From Pomphorhynchus laevis (lineage: Eukaryota; Acanthocephala; Palaeacanthocephala; Echinorhynchida; Pomphorhynchidae), in NCBI GenBank assembly GCA_012934845.2, contig WNNJ02000797.1, positions 62,001 through 126,000 on the forward strand: 64,000 bases of DNA, read 5' to 3'. Positions 49,701 through 55,019 of the stretch are shown piece after piece (positions within the stretch are counted from its first letter, which is position 1; every line of letters starts with the position of its first letter). The notes beneath the pieces were generated by a model, which saw nothing but the letters and a program-made list of their open reading frames with translations, was not told the DNA's origin and ran no database searches. A program made the position numbers and the translations under genes.

Positions 49701-52700
49701 ATAATTGTTTCTAAACTCAACTCACTACGTTCATATGTTGGATTTACATTTAAAGCTCCAATCTACCTGGCAACGTGCAGAAAGTGTGATTCACAATACA
49801 TTAGTGAAAGTAAACACGCACTAAAAGACAGATTAAATCAGCTAACTGAGTCTACGTATTTAATATAATTATAAAATAAACAAAACAATAATGCTAAATC
49901 AAAATTTAATAATTAAATAATAAAATTAATAATTGTTTTTAGATTTTCTATAATTTAAATCAAGTTAAAAAATGAAATTTAAAATAAACGTCATTTTTAT
50001 GAATTGACTAATAAATAACAGACGTTGTATCAGAATAAGAATTAGAGGTCATCAGGAGGAACTGCTATGCTATCAGGTTTCGGCCCCTAACTCCTCTACC
50101 CAACATAGCAGCGGGGCCAAATACATGCTAATGATGTATTTCTTCTGAAATAACTATATAGTATCTTATTCTAATACAAAGTATATTATTTATTATCCAT
50201 CCATAAACATTTGCCACTTAAGAGTTTAAGTGGCAAAGTGTCTTGATTTATATAAGTGTGTTGATTATATAAGTGTGTATATTTATTTAAGTGTGTTTTA
50301 TTTAAGTGTGTTGATTTATATATTTTACTATTTTCTGCTTGATGTTATTTTTATAGTAACCTAGTTTAAAATATGTATCTATTAAATTATTTAAATGATT
50401 TTGAAGAAAGCCAATATCATTACATATTGTTGCAATTCTTAAAATTTCATTATTTAATGTATTATATTTTATATTATATGGTATGCATGAATGCTCATGC
50501 AAAAATATGTTTCTTGTAAATTTAAATATGTCATCTTTACGATATAAATTAATAGTAGTTTTAGTTAATGTTAATTTACAAAACTGTTGACTTACAAAAC
50601 GACGTCACCATATAAAGATAGGAATGTTAGCTGATGGCGCTGCGTCTCACATACTCTCACATGGTGCAGATCACAGCTTTCTCTATCAAATATTAGAGGT
50701 GTGATGATGAGAAAACAAGAAAAAGAAATGAGCAACGCTGGATGGGTAGGTTGCACTCGGGCAAAGAACCCAATGCAAACCATGACCAGCATATATATCG
50801 GTGGATAGATAGTGATTGATGTAGTCAGTATATTTTTTAGTCAGTATTTTTGATAAACTTTGTTAGATTCCATTGTGTTAAAAATTTGTGTTTTAGATAT
50901 TCTGAAGAAGCCTCTTGTGGGTGAAACGTAAATAAAAATAAAAATAACGATTTGCTTTTGCGTGCTGTTTCAATCTTTTTTACTTATAAATGAACGATCT
51001 ATCAAGAGTCACAGACGGCGGTTCTACCAACATTGCAATATATATACGTATATATATACGTTTCGGCCGAAGCCTCTTTCAATCTAAAATATTAGCACAG
51101 CATACATTAAAAAGATAGCAAAGGAAAAAATATAATAAAGGCAACTGAAATTAAGTAATATCTCTCCAAGTAAATGGGAACTCGTCATTTAAATCATATA
51201 GACCATCTGATCTTAATTTTCCAATTAAAGTAAGCTCAATCTCTTTTCTCCGTCTTTCGTCCTTTTGATTGGACATCCATATGCAATAACTCACAGTCTG
51301 GATCGTTGTGTTCTAGAGAATGAATTACTGCTCCGTCAGTCTGTCTTTTACATTTAATATTTGACTGTCGTAAATTGAGGTGTCGTGCGAGTGTTAGTGA
51401 GGTTTCTCCTACATATAGCTGTCGGCATTGCTTACATGTTCCGACGTAGATGACAGATTTGCTTTTACAATTATTTCTCCCTTTTATCGTAAATTTCTCT
51501 TTAATTGTAGTGCTGACAAAAACGTCACCTTACACATTAATTCACAAGAATGACATCTTTTGTCGCCACATTTCACACTTATGTTTTTCATGTCAGACTT
51601 TACATCCTGTAACTATATAAATAATCCCTGACATATCCTGATTTGTGTTATATATAATATGCCGTTGCCTGGGGTCTATATATACCATCCAAGATTGTTT
51701 TATATATAGTGTAAAATAGTGTTGAATTTTACAACACTATTAAATATATTTAATAGTGTTGTAGAAGGAAAATTGAAATATAGATGTAAGCGAATGAGAG
51801 TAGGACAATGGTGGATTGGTCAGCTAATGTGTGATAAAGTAGTAGGAATAAACACAAAATACACATACTTTTGGTAACCTCGTTAAACATTAAAGTATAT
51901 ATATATTTATTTATGTTGTACAATATATGTGATTTGGGCTCCGATTTTACTGTTTTTCAGATAAAAAATTTTAAGTAAGGACTAAACGTTTTTGAAGAAA
52001 GTTTGTATCTGTTAAAAGTTGCTACTGTTACTAATTATCCTTTGGATTAAATATCTATAATTGCACTCAATGTAGAGTCCTAGCATACAGTGTTGTGAGT
52101 TAGAATTAGTGAGTACCAGAAACGGACCAAAAAATTATGTATTATATATTCAAATATATTTTCTTATATAAATATAAATTGAATTTTAAACAAAATTAAA
52201 ATTTTATAATCTAAATTAATTAAGATTTTAATTAGCATTTAAAGTGAATTACAATTTTTGATGATTCTGATAATTATGTATTATGCTAACAGTTATATGT
52301 ATTTAGAGAAATATCAAATAAATATGATCTCTTCTTTACTATTTCCTTAATTAAGTTATTCATCATCTACAGATTCCACTTGAAAATTTTAATTTACCGT
52401 ATCAAAGATAGAAGTATATTTTTTCTTAAAAAAATCATTTATTTACGAATAAACGTTAGTTTTTGTAAATTATTAAAATTAATATATAACGTAGGTCGAT
52501 GAACTCGGAAGTTTATTATCTGCGTAATGTTCATATTACAGTTTATTTTTGAAACTAATTCTTACACATAATCGTAGTGAACGCATAACAAAAAAGTTGT
52601 CGACAAATTGACAATTAAGCAATATTTATCACGTTATTATCACAATGCCGTTTATTATTCTTAATATACTATTTACGAAACATTAATAGACTTATTTTTA

Positions 52701-52954
52701 TTATCGAGAACATTGCCAGCAATGCTCTTTTATAATTATATATTCGGTTAAGTGATCGTATCCGGACATCGATAAACGTGCTTGGTGATTGCATTGGATG
52801 TGGTATAGTAGAGCACTTGACTGTCTTGAAAATCAAACGCAAAGGCAAAACGGTTCATGATTCTGTTCATGCGCGTAATCTATCAATGAGGAATATGGAA
52901 AACAATATCATTACTGACAGGGCGGCAGTTTCTGCAGAAAATTGCAATATCTAA
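16621..52954 (+). CDS. EAAT: Excitatory amino acid transporter (SLC1 family), complete, 11 coding exons
   Basis: The product is a Na+-coupled glutamate/aspartate transporter of the plasma membrane, used to clear transmitter glutamate. Eleven coding exons join with consistent phases (0,1,1,2,1,1,2,2,2,2) into 1605 bases, 534 residues plus stop, a normal SLC1 length. Residues seen: first membrane helices 50-75; [20 protein letters not shown] (about 87-106); an extracellular loop (about 188-238) with sequons N210-K-T and N233-Q-T; hairpin 1 with [12 protein letters not shown] (about 356-367); NMDGT at 391-395; [20 protein letters not shown] in hairpin 2; and DRIRT at 469-473 followed by N476 and D480. 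R472 corresponds to the arginine that binds the acidic side chain (R447 of human EAAT3), so an acidic substrate is expected. SIPSAG and SLTATxAS are typical of invertebrate members. Where animal family members have three or four serines before ATLP, this one has ASSA. Introns total about 34.7 kb and are full of transposable elements. Confidence 0.95.
16747..17689. other. Transporter intron 1, first part
   Basis: AT-rich intron sequence with no recognised element before the PLE-repeat fragment at 17690. Confidence 0.5.
17690..17770 (+). repeat. 5' fragment of the structured PLE-end module
   Basis: Contains the hairpin CCACGT/ACGTG around CATTAGC, then TTTGGCCCA and GCTGCTATGTTGG. It matches the first half of the module at 26890-27000 and 48391-48494 and then breaks off into unrelated sequence. 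Confidence 0.8.
17890..18510 (+). mobile_element. PLE 3' portion: reverse transcriptase thumb plus structured end module
   Basis: The first 200 bases encode a decayed form of the reverse-transcriptase thumb, with [11 protein letters not shown] recognisable against the better copy at 48539-48826. Then come TTTTTATGGATGGATAATAA and the structured module at 18171-18271: hairpin AAATACGT/ACGTATTT, GACCC/GGGTC, and TGCTAT/ATAGCA. It ends in the AT-rich tail with CGTAGACAATTAGTTGATTTG. The orientation relative to the gene is sense. Confidence 0.8.
18511..19337. other. Intron 1 sequence, nothing recognised
   Basis: AT-rich; no repeat family or coding block was identified. Confidence 0.4.
19338..20054. 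repeat. Large near-perfect palindrome (foldback element), arms about 325 bp
   Basis: Left arm 19338-19662 and right arm 19731-20054 are almost identical when one is reversed; only a few bases differ. Both outer ends are CAGGGTGTCAGCACCACG in inverted orientation. The centre (about 19663-19730) holds a second copy of the terminal motif in a short hairpin (TTGATATCAGGGTG, CTGA, CACCCTGATATCAA) and a 40-base spacer. It looks like a foldback or MITE-type DNA element, or two units inserted tail to tail. No clear target duplication is visible beyond AT. Identical 64-codon open frames occur in both arms, but they show no domain. The arms are richer in GC than the intron around them. Confidence 0.9.
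20055..23201. other. Intron 1 sequence; one weak hammerhead-like core
   Basis: At 20206-20233 the plus strand reads CTGAAGA, then GATA/TATC pairing, then GAAATATT, a weak match to a hammerhead core. Otherwise the stretch is AT-rich with short low-complexity open frames and no recognised gene. Confidence 0.4.
23202..23409. repeat. Inverted repeat with hammerhead-like arms
   Basis: Arms of about 79 bp (23202-23280 and 23331-23409) are inverted copies. The right arm reads CTGGTGA, T, then a perfect 6-bp stem GATAGC/GCTATC with loop AGAA, then GAAA (23333-23360). The left arm has the same on the minus strand with loop AGGA and one G-T pair. The 50-base spacer holds a further, shorter copy of the motif. 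CTGGTGA departs from the strict CTGANGA core. Confidence 0.7.
23543..23700 (+). repeat. Direct copy of the right arm of the 23.2-kb repeat
   Basis: Repeats 23331-23490 about 211 bases further on: GATAGCAGAAGCTATCGAAA, then the AAATAAAGGAAAA and GTTCCAATAAAACTATATAG blocks. The stem is kept, while the CTGANGA box has become CTATGAT. Confidence 0.75.
24290..24400. repeat. Low-complexity inverted and direct repeats
   Basis: Repeats of TTGTTTACAAATTT and TTGTTTATTAAATT in direct and inverted order. Confidence 0.7.
24500..24665 (+). repeat. Decayed PLE-end module with internal tandem repeat
   Basis: Begins GCGGATGAATAGTAAATAATAT, contains CTACTGCTATGTTGAG and ends CAATTCATCCTTG ... CAGTTAACTGATC, all landmarks of the PLE-end repeat. 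The GC-rich core has been replaced by about four tandem copies of AACCTAATAAAATAG (24573-24625). Confidence 0.6.
24666..25613. other. Coding-like but unidentified intron stretch
   Basis: GC content rises around 24720-24970 and open frames of 70-90 codons occur (24680-24904, 24859-25107, 25333-25560), but none shows a domain I recognise or sits between usable splice sites. It may be an old retroelement remnant. No function is proposed. Confidence 0.3.
25614..25821 (+). CDS. EAAT: Transporter exon 2 (residues 43-112)
   Basis: Acceptor TTTTCTTATTAG and donor GGTATA. It encodes [27 protein letters not shown] and [20 protein letters not shown], that is membrane helices 1 and 2 of the SLC1 fold. 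A nearer AG at 25630 would give the wrong phase with exon 1. Confidence 0.95.
25913..26005 (+). CDS. EAAT: Transporter exon 3 (residues 112-143)
   Basis: Encodes [20 protein letters not shown] and the start of helix 3. The LD..SSGKMG loop is a family signature. Acceptor TTGTTCTTAG; donor GGTAATA. Confidence 0.95.
26006..26829. other. Intron 3, AT-rich
   Basis: Nothing recognised before the PLE-end repeat. Confidence 0.45.
26830..27215 (+). repeat. PLE-end repeat with well-kept structured module
   Basis: Starts ATATGGATGGATAATAAACA. The module runs 26899-27000: near-hairpin AAATACAT/ATGAATTT, GGCCCC (26922-26927) paired with GGGGCC (26952-26957), TTGCTATGTT paired with AACATAGCAG (26968-26977), and GACTAGGGG able to pair with CCTCTAATCC. 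It ends GTAGACTCAGTCACCTGAT. It lies in transporter intron 3 in sense orientation. Confidence 0.85.
27898..28030 (+). CDS. EAAT: Transporter exon 4 (residues 143-187)
   Basis: Encodes [16 protein letters not shown] and then [11 protein letters not shown]. The IKPG turn after helix 3 and the D-x-I-L-D-x-F-R-N-M-F-P-E-N run, which continues in exon 5, are typical of EAATs. Donor is CAGGTAGGC. Confidence 0.95.
28031..29562. other. Intron 4, no element recognised
   Basis: A slightly GC-richer patch at 28600-28760 has an 82-codon open frame without a recognisable domain. The rest is AT-rich. Confidence 0.35.
29563..29621 (+). CDS. EAAT: Transporter exon 5 (residues 187-207)
   Basis: A 59-base micro-exon encoding [19 protein letters not shown], the strongly conserved [10 protein letters not shown] segment. 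Acceptor ATTTAAG, donor GGTATGT. Confidence 0.95.
30044..30179. repeat. Inverted repeat with hammerhead-like arms
   Basis: Arms of about 65 bp (30044-30108, 30115-30179). The plus-strand arm has CTGATGA at 30123-30129 followed by TGATGGTAGTTAGCCACC and GAGAA. The minus-strand arm has CAGATGA, then GATAGC/GCTAT with loop AGTTA and a degraded GAAA box. It has the same layout as 23202-23409. Confidence 0.65.
30390..30920 (-). mobile_element. PLE reverse-transcriptase fragment
   Basis: The minus-strand frame 30734-30522 encodes [20 protein letters not shown] through [16 protein letters not shown], containing the catalytic motif-A Asp. It is almost identical to the copy at 49340-49560, so both are recent. 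The flanks continue the same element in more decayed form: 30390-30480 matches 49137-49260, and 30735-30830 matches 49561-49640. Confidence 0.85.
31141..31400 (-). repeat. GC-richer retroelement end with hammerhead-like core
   Basis: On the minus strand, CTGATGA (31194-31188) is followed by a 5-bp stem II GTCAT/ATGAC with loop TGTG and then GAAT, where the last base of the expected GAAA is changed. The preceding GGCA matches the bases before the core at 7715, so both may come from one family. The rest of the block has short hairpins (GTGCTGGTTCAGCAC) and no coding. Confidence 0.6.
31571..31666 (+). CDS. EAAT: Transporter exon 6 (residues 207-239), extracellular loop
   Basis: Encodes [16 protein letters not shown] and onward to QNQTNFI, then G shared with exon 7 (NFIGLITF matches the usual NVLGLIVF join). 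There are two sequons, NKT and NQT. A second acceptor 30 bases downstream (GGGATAG, ending at 31600) stays in frame and would remove ten codons including the NKT sequon. The phases fit exons 5 and 7 on both sides. The loop is variable in the family, so this exon rests on phase, sequons and splice sites. Confidence 0.8.
31667..32584. other. Intron 6, AT-rich
   Basis: No element was recognised. Confidence 0.45.
32585..33340. repeat. Two tandem copies of an unknown interspersed repeat, period about 430 bp
   Basis: GAGATGCATT, CATTC and TTTATATTTAAC, followed by GTGCTG, AATCnT and a GGATTCT..CATTTATATTG block, occur near 32690-32820 and again at 33118-33250. AAACCAGCTACG also occurs twice (32585, 32817). 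Parts are seen elsewhere (14036-14080, 53550-53600). No coding was seen; the family is unknown. Confidence 0.6.
33347..33480. repeat. Two adjacent perfect hairpins and a direct repeat
   Basis: TTCGGGATCGAT (33347-33358) pairs with ATCGATCCCGAA (33366-33377). Ten bases later comes a perfect 32-base palindrome, CCATAAATAAATAATT and its complement, at 33388-33419. ATTCGGGATCGAT and the ATAAATAAATAATTAATTAT tail then recur at about 33430-33480. Confidence 0.9.
33667..33793 (+). CDS. EAAT: Transporter exon 7 (residues 239-281)
   Basis: Encodes [16 protein letters not shown] and [18 protein letters not shown], helix 5 and the amphipathic stretch before MWYSPxGI. Acceptor ATATTTTAG, donor GGTAAGT. 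Confidence 0.95.
34560..34795 (+). repeat. 3' part of the PLE-end repeat
   Basis: Matches the AT-rich tail after the structured module: ATTCGAATACATCGTATATAT, TTAGTCAATTCATGAAAATT, AACTTGATATAAA, and AAATACGAAAATCAGTTTGC at the end. The structured core is absent. Confidence 0.6.
34955..35015. repeat. Short tandem duplication
   Basis: TTTAGGTCATAGCGTCATAA and TTTAGGTCATAGCGACATAA lie in tandem, about 31 bp apart, each followed by AGCAC or AACAC. Confidence 0.8.
35290..35475. repeat. Inverted repeat, possible degraded PLE end pair
   Basis: AACGTTTCGAGGTAATTTAT and TTCTTTAATTATACAATAC on the left are mirrored by ACACAGTACAATACC... GTAACTAAAGAAGATCATTT, ending GAAGCATT, on the right. The left arm read in reverse carries CGAAACGTT, the 3' box of hammerhead-type PLE ends. 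CTGANGA is no longer clear. Confidence 0.45.
36052..36128 (+). pseudogene. Decayed duplicate of part of transporter exon 8
   Basis: Aligns to 36292-36373 inside exon 8: GGGATGTACGCG, GTACGTGTTGGCAGGATT and CATTAATAACATTG match GGAATGTACGCG, GTGTGTGTTAACCGGATT and CATTAATAACATTG. The readable part is [14 protein letters not shown] against [14 protein letters not shown]. It then has a short deletion and a stop. It lies about 160 bases upstream of exon 8 without its own splice sites. It could be a local tandem duplication or a relic of an alternative exon. Confidence 0.75.
36221..36454 (+). CDS. EAAT: Transporter exon 8 (residues 281-359)
   Basis: Encodes [60 protein letters not shown] and the start of hairpin 1. 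Acceptor ATCGTCTAG, donor AAGGTATAT. A decayed duplicate of its middle part lies just upstream at about 36052-36128. Confidence 0.95.
36455..37789. other. Intron 8, AT-rich
   Basis: No element recognised. Confidence 0.45.
37790..38460 (-). mobile_element. Retroelement polyprotein fragment with nuclease-like C-terminal domain
   Basis: Minus-strand pieces read [16 protein letters not shown], then [15 protein letters not shown], then [20 protein letters not shown] and LDVNVF, then a basic [12 protein letters not shown]. This order (EFRDALxLRYGW, CGxxxxxDHALSCKRGG, ARLDIxAxGxW, FFDVRVF, Y..RI..VE) is the C-terminal region of a widespread group of invertebrate retroelement proteins. The D...DV pattern resembles a PD-(D/E)XK nuclease. 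It is broken by several frame changes and lacks its reverse transcriptase. Family assignment below retroelement is uncertain. Confidence 0.7.
38962..39153 (+). CDS. EAAT: Transporter exon 9 (residues 359-423), NMDGT motif
   Basis: Encodes [18 protein letters not shown] and [20 protein letters not shown], then [17 protein letters not shown]. It holds the C-terminal side of hairpin 1 and the NMDGT substrate/Na+ site of helix 7. Acceptor TATTTTAG, donor CAGGTACG. Confidence 0.97.
39154..39890. other. Intron 9, first part
   Basis: AT-rich, with a block near 39660-39860 resembling the PLE-end tail (ATAGTTCCTTCTGATGATCT and an AT tail). No coding was seen. Confidence 0.4.
39900..40560 (+). mobile_element. 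LINE reverse-transcriptase fragment
   Basis: The plus strand reads [20 protein letters not shown] with motif-A Asp residues, then [20 protein letters not shown] and [13 protein letters not shown], which line up with LDFSAAFYRI, MEILLHTKRFFYKDDDD and FYPITGVPQYS in the fragment at 56790-57170. The downstream sequence to 40560 is more decayed. The two fragments are therefore from one LINE family. Confidence 0.75.
40561..42646. other. Intron 9, remainder
   Basis: No element or exon was recognised. A 66-codon open frame at 42009 has no domain. Confidence 0.45.
42647..42781 (+). CDS. EAAT: Transporter exon 10 (residues 423-468), hairpin 2
   Basis: Encodes [20 protein letters not shown], then [11 protein letters not shown] and LSIDWL. 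This is hairpin 2, the extracellular gate, and the start of helix 8. Donor GGCTGCTGTAAGTG. The following intron is about 10 kb and holds the Gypsy fossil and PLE cluster. Confidence 0.97.
43394..47275 (-). mobile_element. Ty3/Gypsy LTR retrotransposon fossil
   Basis: A Ty3/Gypsy-family element lies in minus orientation within transporter intron 10. Its LTRs are short: 43394-43504 (3') and 47167-47275 (5'), TG...CA. They differ at about six positions plus one 2-base gap in 110 bases, so insertion is not very recent. The order is that of the family: gag with two zinc knuckles (about 47073-46289), a protease region (about 46200-45840), reverse transcriptase (about 45750-45140), RNase H (about 45115-44930) and integrase (about 44500-43600). 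It is broken, with roughly six or more interruptions, and is not a functional copy. No target duplication was found at its ends. Confidence 0.92.
47276..48155 (+). mobile_element. Penelope-like element fragment, plus strand
   Basis: Starts exactly at the Gypsy LTR border. It encodes [20 protein letters not shown] and [16 protein letters not shown] (finger/palm of a PLE reverse transcriptase), then a region equivalent to YxDD, the thumb ([20 protein letters not shown]), a linker ending [15 protein letters not shown], and the Cys knuckle CNDKRCKCC with [15 protein letters not shown], the lead-in to the GIY-YIG nuclease. It then ends abruptly where the minus-strand PLE terminus begins. It is broken in several places. 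It belongs to a different PLE lineage from the minus-strand copies. Confidence 0.85.
48156..49740 (-). mobile_element. Penelope-like element, minus strand, best reverse-transcriptase copy
   Basis: On the minus strand the reverse transcriptase runs 49720-48539: [20 protein letters not shown], the motif-A block [43 protein letters not shown], motif C YIDDICVF, and the thumb [20 protein letters not shown]. It is spread over three overlapping frames, so about two breaks interrupt it. No GIY-YIG nuclease follows. Instead there is a stop after KFLWMDNK and then the end repeat with its structured module (48391-48494), finishing at the TAAATCAGTTAACTGAGTC terminus. The N-terminal part of the protein is missing. 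Confidence 0.9.
48391..48494 (-). ncRNA. Structured RNA-like module at the PLE end (copy A)
   Basis: On the minus strand, in order: hairpin AAATACAT/ATGTATTT (48494-48472); GGCCCC (48471-48466); CTGCTATG (48463-48456); GAGTTAGGGG; GGGGCC (48440-48435) directly followed by GAAAC; CATAGCAG (48422-48415); then CTGATGA and CCTCTAATTC. GGCCCC can pair with GGGGCC and CTGCTATG with CATAGCAG, giving a pseudoknot. GAGTTAGGGG can alternatively pair with CCTCTAATTC. Pairing is kept with different bases in other copies (18171-18271, 26899-27000, 17722-17760). Confidence 0.6.
49741..49840 (+). mobile_element. GIY-YIG nuclease fragment of a Penelope-like element
   Basis: The plus strand reads [20 protein letters not shown], then LKDRLNQ, a clear match to the N-terminal half of PLE GIY-YIG nucleases (YLxxCxxCxxxYxGETxxxLxxRLxxH); the usual GET is SES. 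It lies between two minus-strand PLE copies and stops at the terminus of the second. Confidence 0.85.
49838..50580 (-). mobile_element. Second minus-strand PLE copy, 5'-truncated
   Basis: Nearly identical to 48156-48850, in the same order: terminus at 49838, structured module at 50039-50142, TTTATTATCCATCCATAAA, then the reverse-transcriptase thumb at 50502-50302. The join between repeat and thumb contains an expansion of a TAAGTGTGT-type repeat (50225-50320) not present in the first copy. It breaks off near 50580. Confidence 0.88.
50039..50142 (-). ncRNA. Structured RNA-like module at the PLE end (copy B)
   Basis: Same as copy A at 48391-48494 in all paired segments; only the flanks differ slightly. 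It includes the GAAAC and CTGATGA boxes in the same permuted order. Confidence 0.6.
50581..50884. other. Unassigned, GC-richer segment
   Basis: Holds a 66-codon minus-strand open frame without a recognised domain and lies between two PLE pieces. It is probably untranslated retroelement sequence. Confidence 0.35.
50885..51090. repeat. PLE ends with opposed hammerhead-like cores
   Basis: Plus strand, 50902-50927: CTGAAGA, AGCC..GGGT, GAAACGT. Minus strand, 51082-51061: TTGAAAGA, then GGC/GCC closed by a UUCG tetraloop, then GAAACGT. The intervening AGACGGCGGTTCTACC is shared with the end at 14450-14500. Both cores are short and incomplete in stem I. Confidence 0.55.
51160..51640 (-). mobile_element. 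Penelope-like element, GIY-YIG nuclease
   Basis: On the minus strand: [14 protein letters not shown] (Cys knuckle), [40 protein letters not shown], then [11 protein letters not shown]. These are the linker knuckle and the GIY-YIG core with YVG, the conserved Arg and the later acidic/His region. It is one of the better-preserved nuclease copies, though more than one frame is needed across the whole stretch. The region upstream (reverse transcriptase) is absent. Confidence 0.85.
51730..51763. repeat. Perfect 34-bp palindrome
   Basis: TACAACACTATTAAATA followed directly by its reverse complement. A further partial copy (TAGTGTTGAATTT) lies just to the left. It sits in transporter intron 10. Confidence 0.9.
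51764..52752. other. End of transporter intron 10
   Basis: AT-rich with no recognised element up to the exon 11 acceptor. Confidence 0.5.
52753..52954 (+). CDS. EAAT: Transporter exon 11 (residues 468-534 and stop)
   Basis: Acceptor TTCGGTTAAG. It begins by completing Leu468 and then encodes [20 protein letters not shown], followed by a 40-residue cytoplasmic tail ending ENCNI and TAA. DRxRT, N and D are substrate and Na+ ligands of helix 8. It lies about 10 kb from exon 10, beyond the transposon cluster. Confidence 0.97.
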
Positions 52955-53224
52955 AGTATACAGGGGAGAATATTAAAAAATTACAAAACGCCAGTAACAA
53001 TTGCCGACTTCAAAGATTGTTTTGTGTTGTGAATTTCCCGAATATATTTGTGTTGTGTTTTAAGCTTTATTATTGAGCAATACTTTATACATATTATATC
53101 TATATATAGTACTCGACATTTGTCTATTTGTTTTTCCAAAAGCATCCATAATTATATAGCATTTATTAAAATTAACAAAAATCAAATACTATATGATTTA
53201 AAAACAAATAATTAATAGATCAAA

Positions 53225-53485
53225 AATTAATAAGTTACATAACAGTTCCTCCTGATGATCTCTAATCCTTATTCGGATACATCGCCTATTATTTATTATA
53301 CAATTCATAAAAAATGACTTTTAGTTTAAATTTCAATTTTAAATTTTAATTTGATATAAATTATATGAAATATTTTATAAAATTATTTAATTATTTATAA
53401 TTCTTTAATTATTTTACTTTTATTTATTATTATTTTTAATTTATAAATAATTTAATATACATAGACTCAGTTACATGATCCGAAT
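53225..53485 (+). repeat. 3' half of the PLE-end repeat
   Basis: Begins TTACATAACAGTTCCTCCTGA and follows the tail of the other copies (TCTCTAATCCTTATTCGGATACATCG, AATTCATAAAAAATGAC, AATTTGATATAAA) to ATAGACTCAGTTACATGATC. The 5' half of the structured module is missing, so this copy is truncated within it. It lies shortly downstream of the transporter stop codon. Confidence 0.8.
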
Positions 53486-54479
53486 TATTAAATAATTTAT
53501 TCTTTAAAAATTAATTAACTTGATAAATTTGTATTAAATAAGCAATGGAAATCTCTCATTTATATTCTCAATCATCTCTCTGACCTTTTCGCTTTTTGCA
53601 CGATGATTAAAAAATATTATTGTCTTAACACGTTACCATGGTTTGATGTTGAGCTCCAAAAATGCTGAAAGGTTGTAATCGATTATTCGGGAAATACCGT
53701 GTGTGAAAATTAAAAAGAGTATGAAAATTAAAAAGTGTAAATTGCGAAAACTATATAATAAAATAATTGTCAACCTTGAGCGCTTTTAGTAATACCTCAA
53801 TCAAAGTAAGTTAAATTGTAATGTTAGTAAATAAATTACTATCGAATGAGATATAACTATGGTCGCCATTGGACATTAGTAATACTTTTGCATATAGGGC
53901 AAACTATTTTCAGCACAGGATACTGTTTTTTTTATTATACCTCCGAAACCTGCATCCAAATTAAGAAAAATGCTAATGTGGTTGTATTTAAAGTGTCTAA
54001 CCTCCCTTCATCTGGCGATGTTTACCATCTTCTAAAGATGTTTAGTTATCACTTATAATCTTGTTATCAAACCTATTTTGACTTTCTATTGATTGTCATC
54101 AAGTTCCATCTATGTTCCTGTCATCGAGAAAGGAGATCGTTGTATTCGAGCTACCTCATAACATGTGATTTAGAATTTAAATAGGAAAAATATAGTAAGG
54201 AAAATAAAAATTTAGCCGTGTTTCTCGAAGCAACATTGTTTCTGGTGTATGAGTAGTGTAGTTTCGAGAAAAGTAGCCTAAATTTTAAATTCGCTGACTT
54301 CTCAACAACTTGATCCCAACACAAAATGTATATGCTGCTTCTAAATACATTTAAACTAATATTTATAATGCCCAGTTAATACAACTGGCTTTAGAGCATA
54401 GTGACGAATGCAATTTAAATGCTATATGTATCCTCAGAAAATCTGTGTTGGTCTTATAAACAACTCACAGTTTAAACCT
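53486..54479. other. Intergenic, no gene recognised
   Basis: A 70-codon open frame at 53846-54058 has no recognisable domain. The segment at 53550-53600 resembles part of the repeat at 32585-33340. Confidence 0.4.
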
Positions 54480-55019
54480 AGAATGCAAGGAAGAAGTACG
54501 GACGATAGTGTATGATACTGCTCCGAATTCTTAGCTTGACTATTCAGTGAACAGGTACTGGGTTTAAAGAGGATCGACCTACTAACTCGACTTTTGCTTT
54601 GCTGCACGTTAATGTCGGAGTGCCGGATGCTTACCTGGTAGTAGTGGACACTCAGGAGAGTGATCCTAGATTACGAATATTTAGTAGAAAAAGAACGCTA
54701 CTAGTATCAGCATCCCACGAGCGTCATGATACGCCTTGGTATCTCAAAGAGCACTTAACTTGATTAAACTATACAGACATTTGAGCGTCATAGAGGTAGA
54801 GTTAAAGAACAATATACTGCTCAACTCGCTATAGCTCAAGAATCTATCAATATTGTCATAAGTTTAGTGCATCATTCCACATACAGATACCCTGGAATGA
54901 TGATGGCAATATTCTATCGTGTACTGGATGTGCTACTACCGCCGCTGAGAGATATTGTCAAGCTTATGTCTCCTTCTTGGAGAAGAACTATCTTGATAAA
55001 GGTGCGATTATATTTAAAC
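54480..55019 (+). mobile_element. LINE ORF2 fragment, decayed
   Basis: Plus-strand pieces include HDTPWYLKEHLT and a following arginine-rich stretch with RVKEQYTAQLAIAQESI, resembling the segment between endonuclease and reverse transcriptase in Jockey/CR1-like LINEs. It is followed, in unexpected order, by an ORF1-like sequence. Confidence 0.5.
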
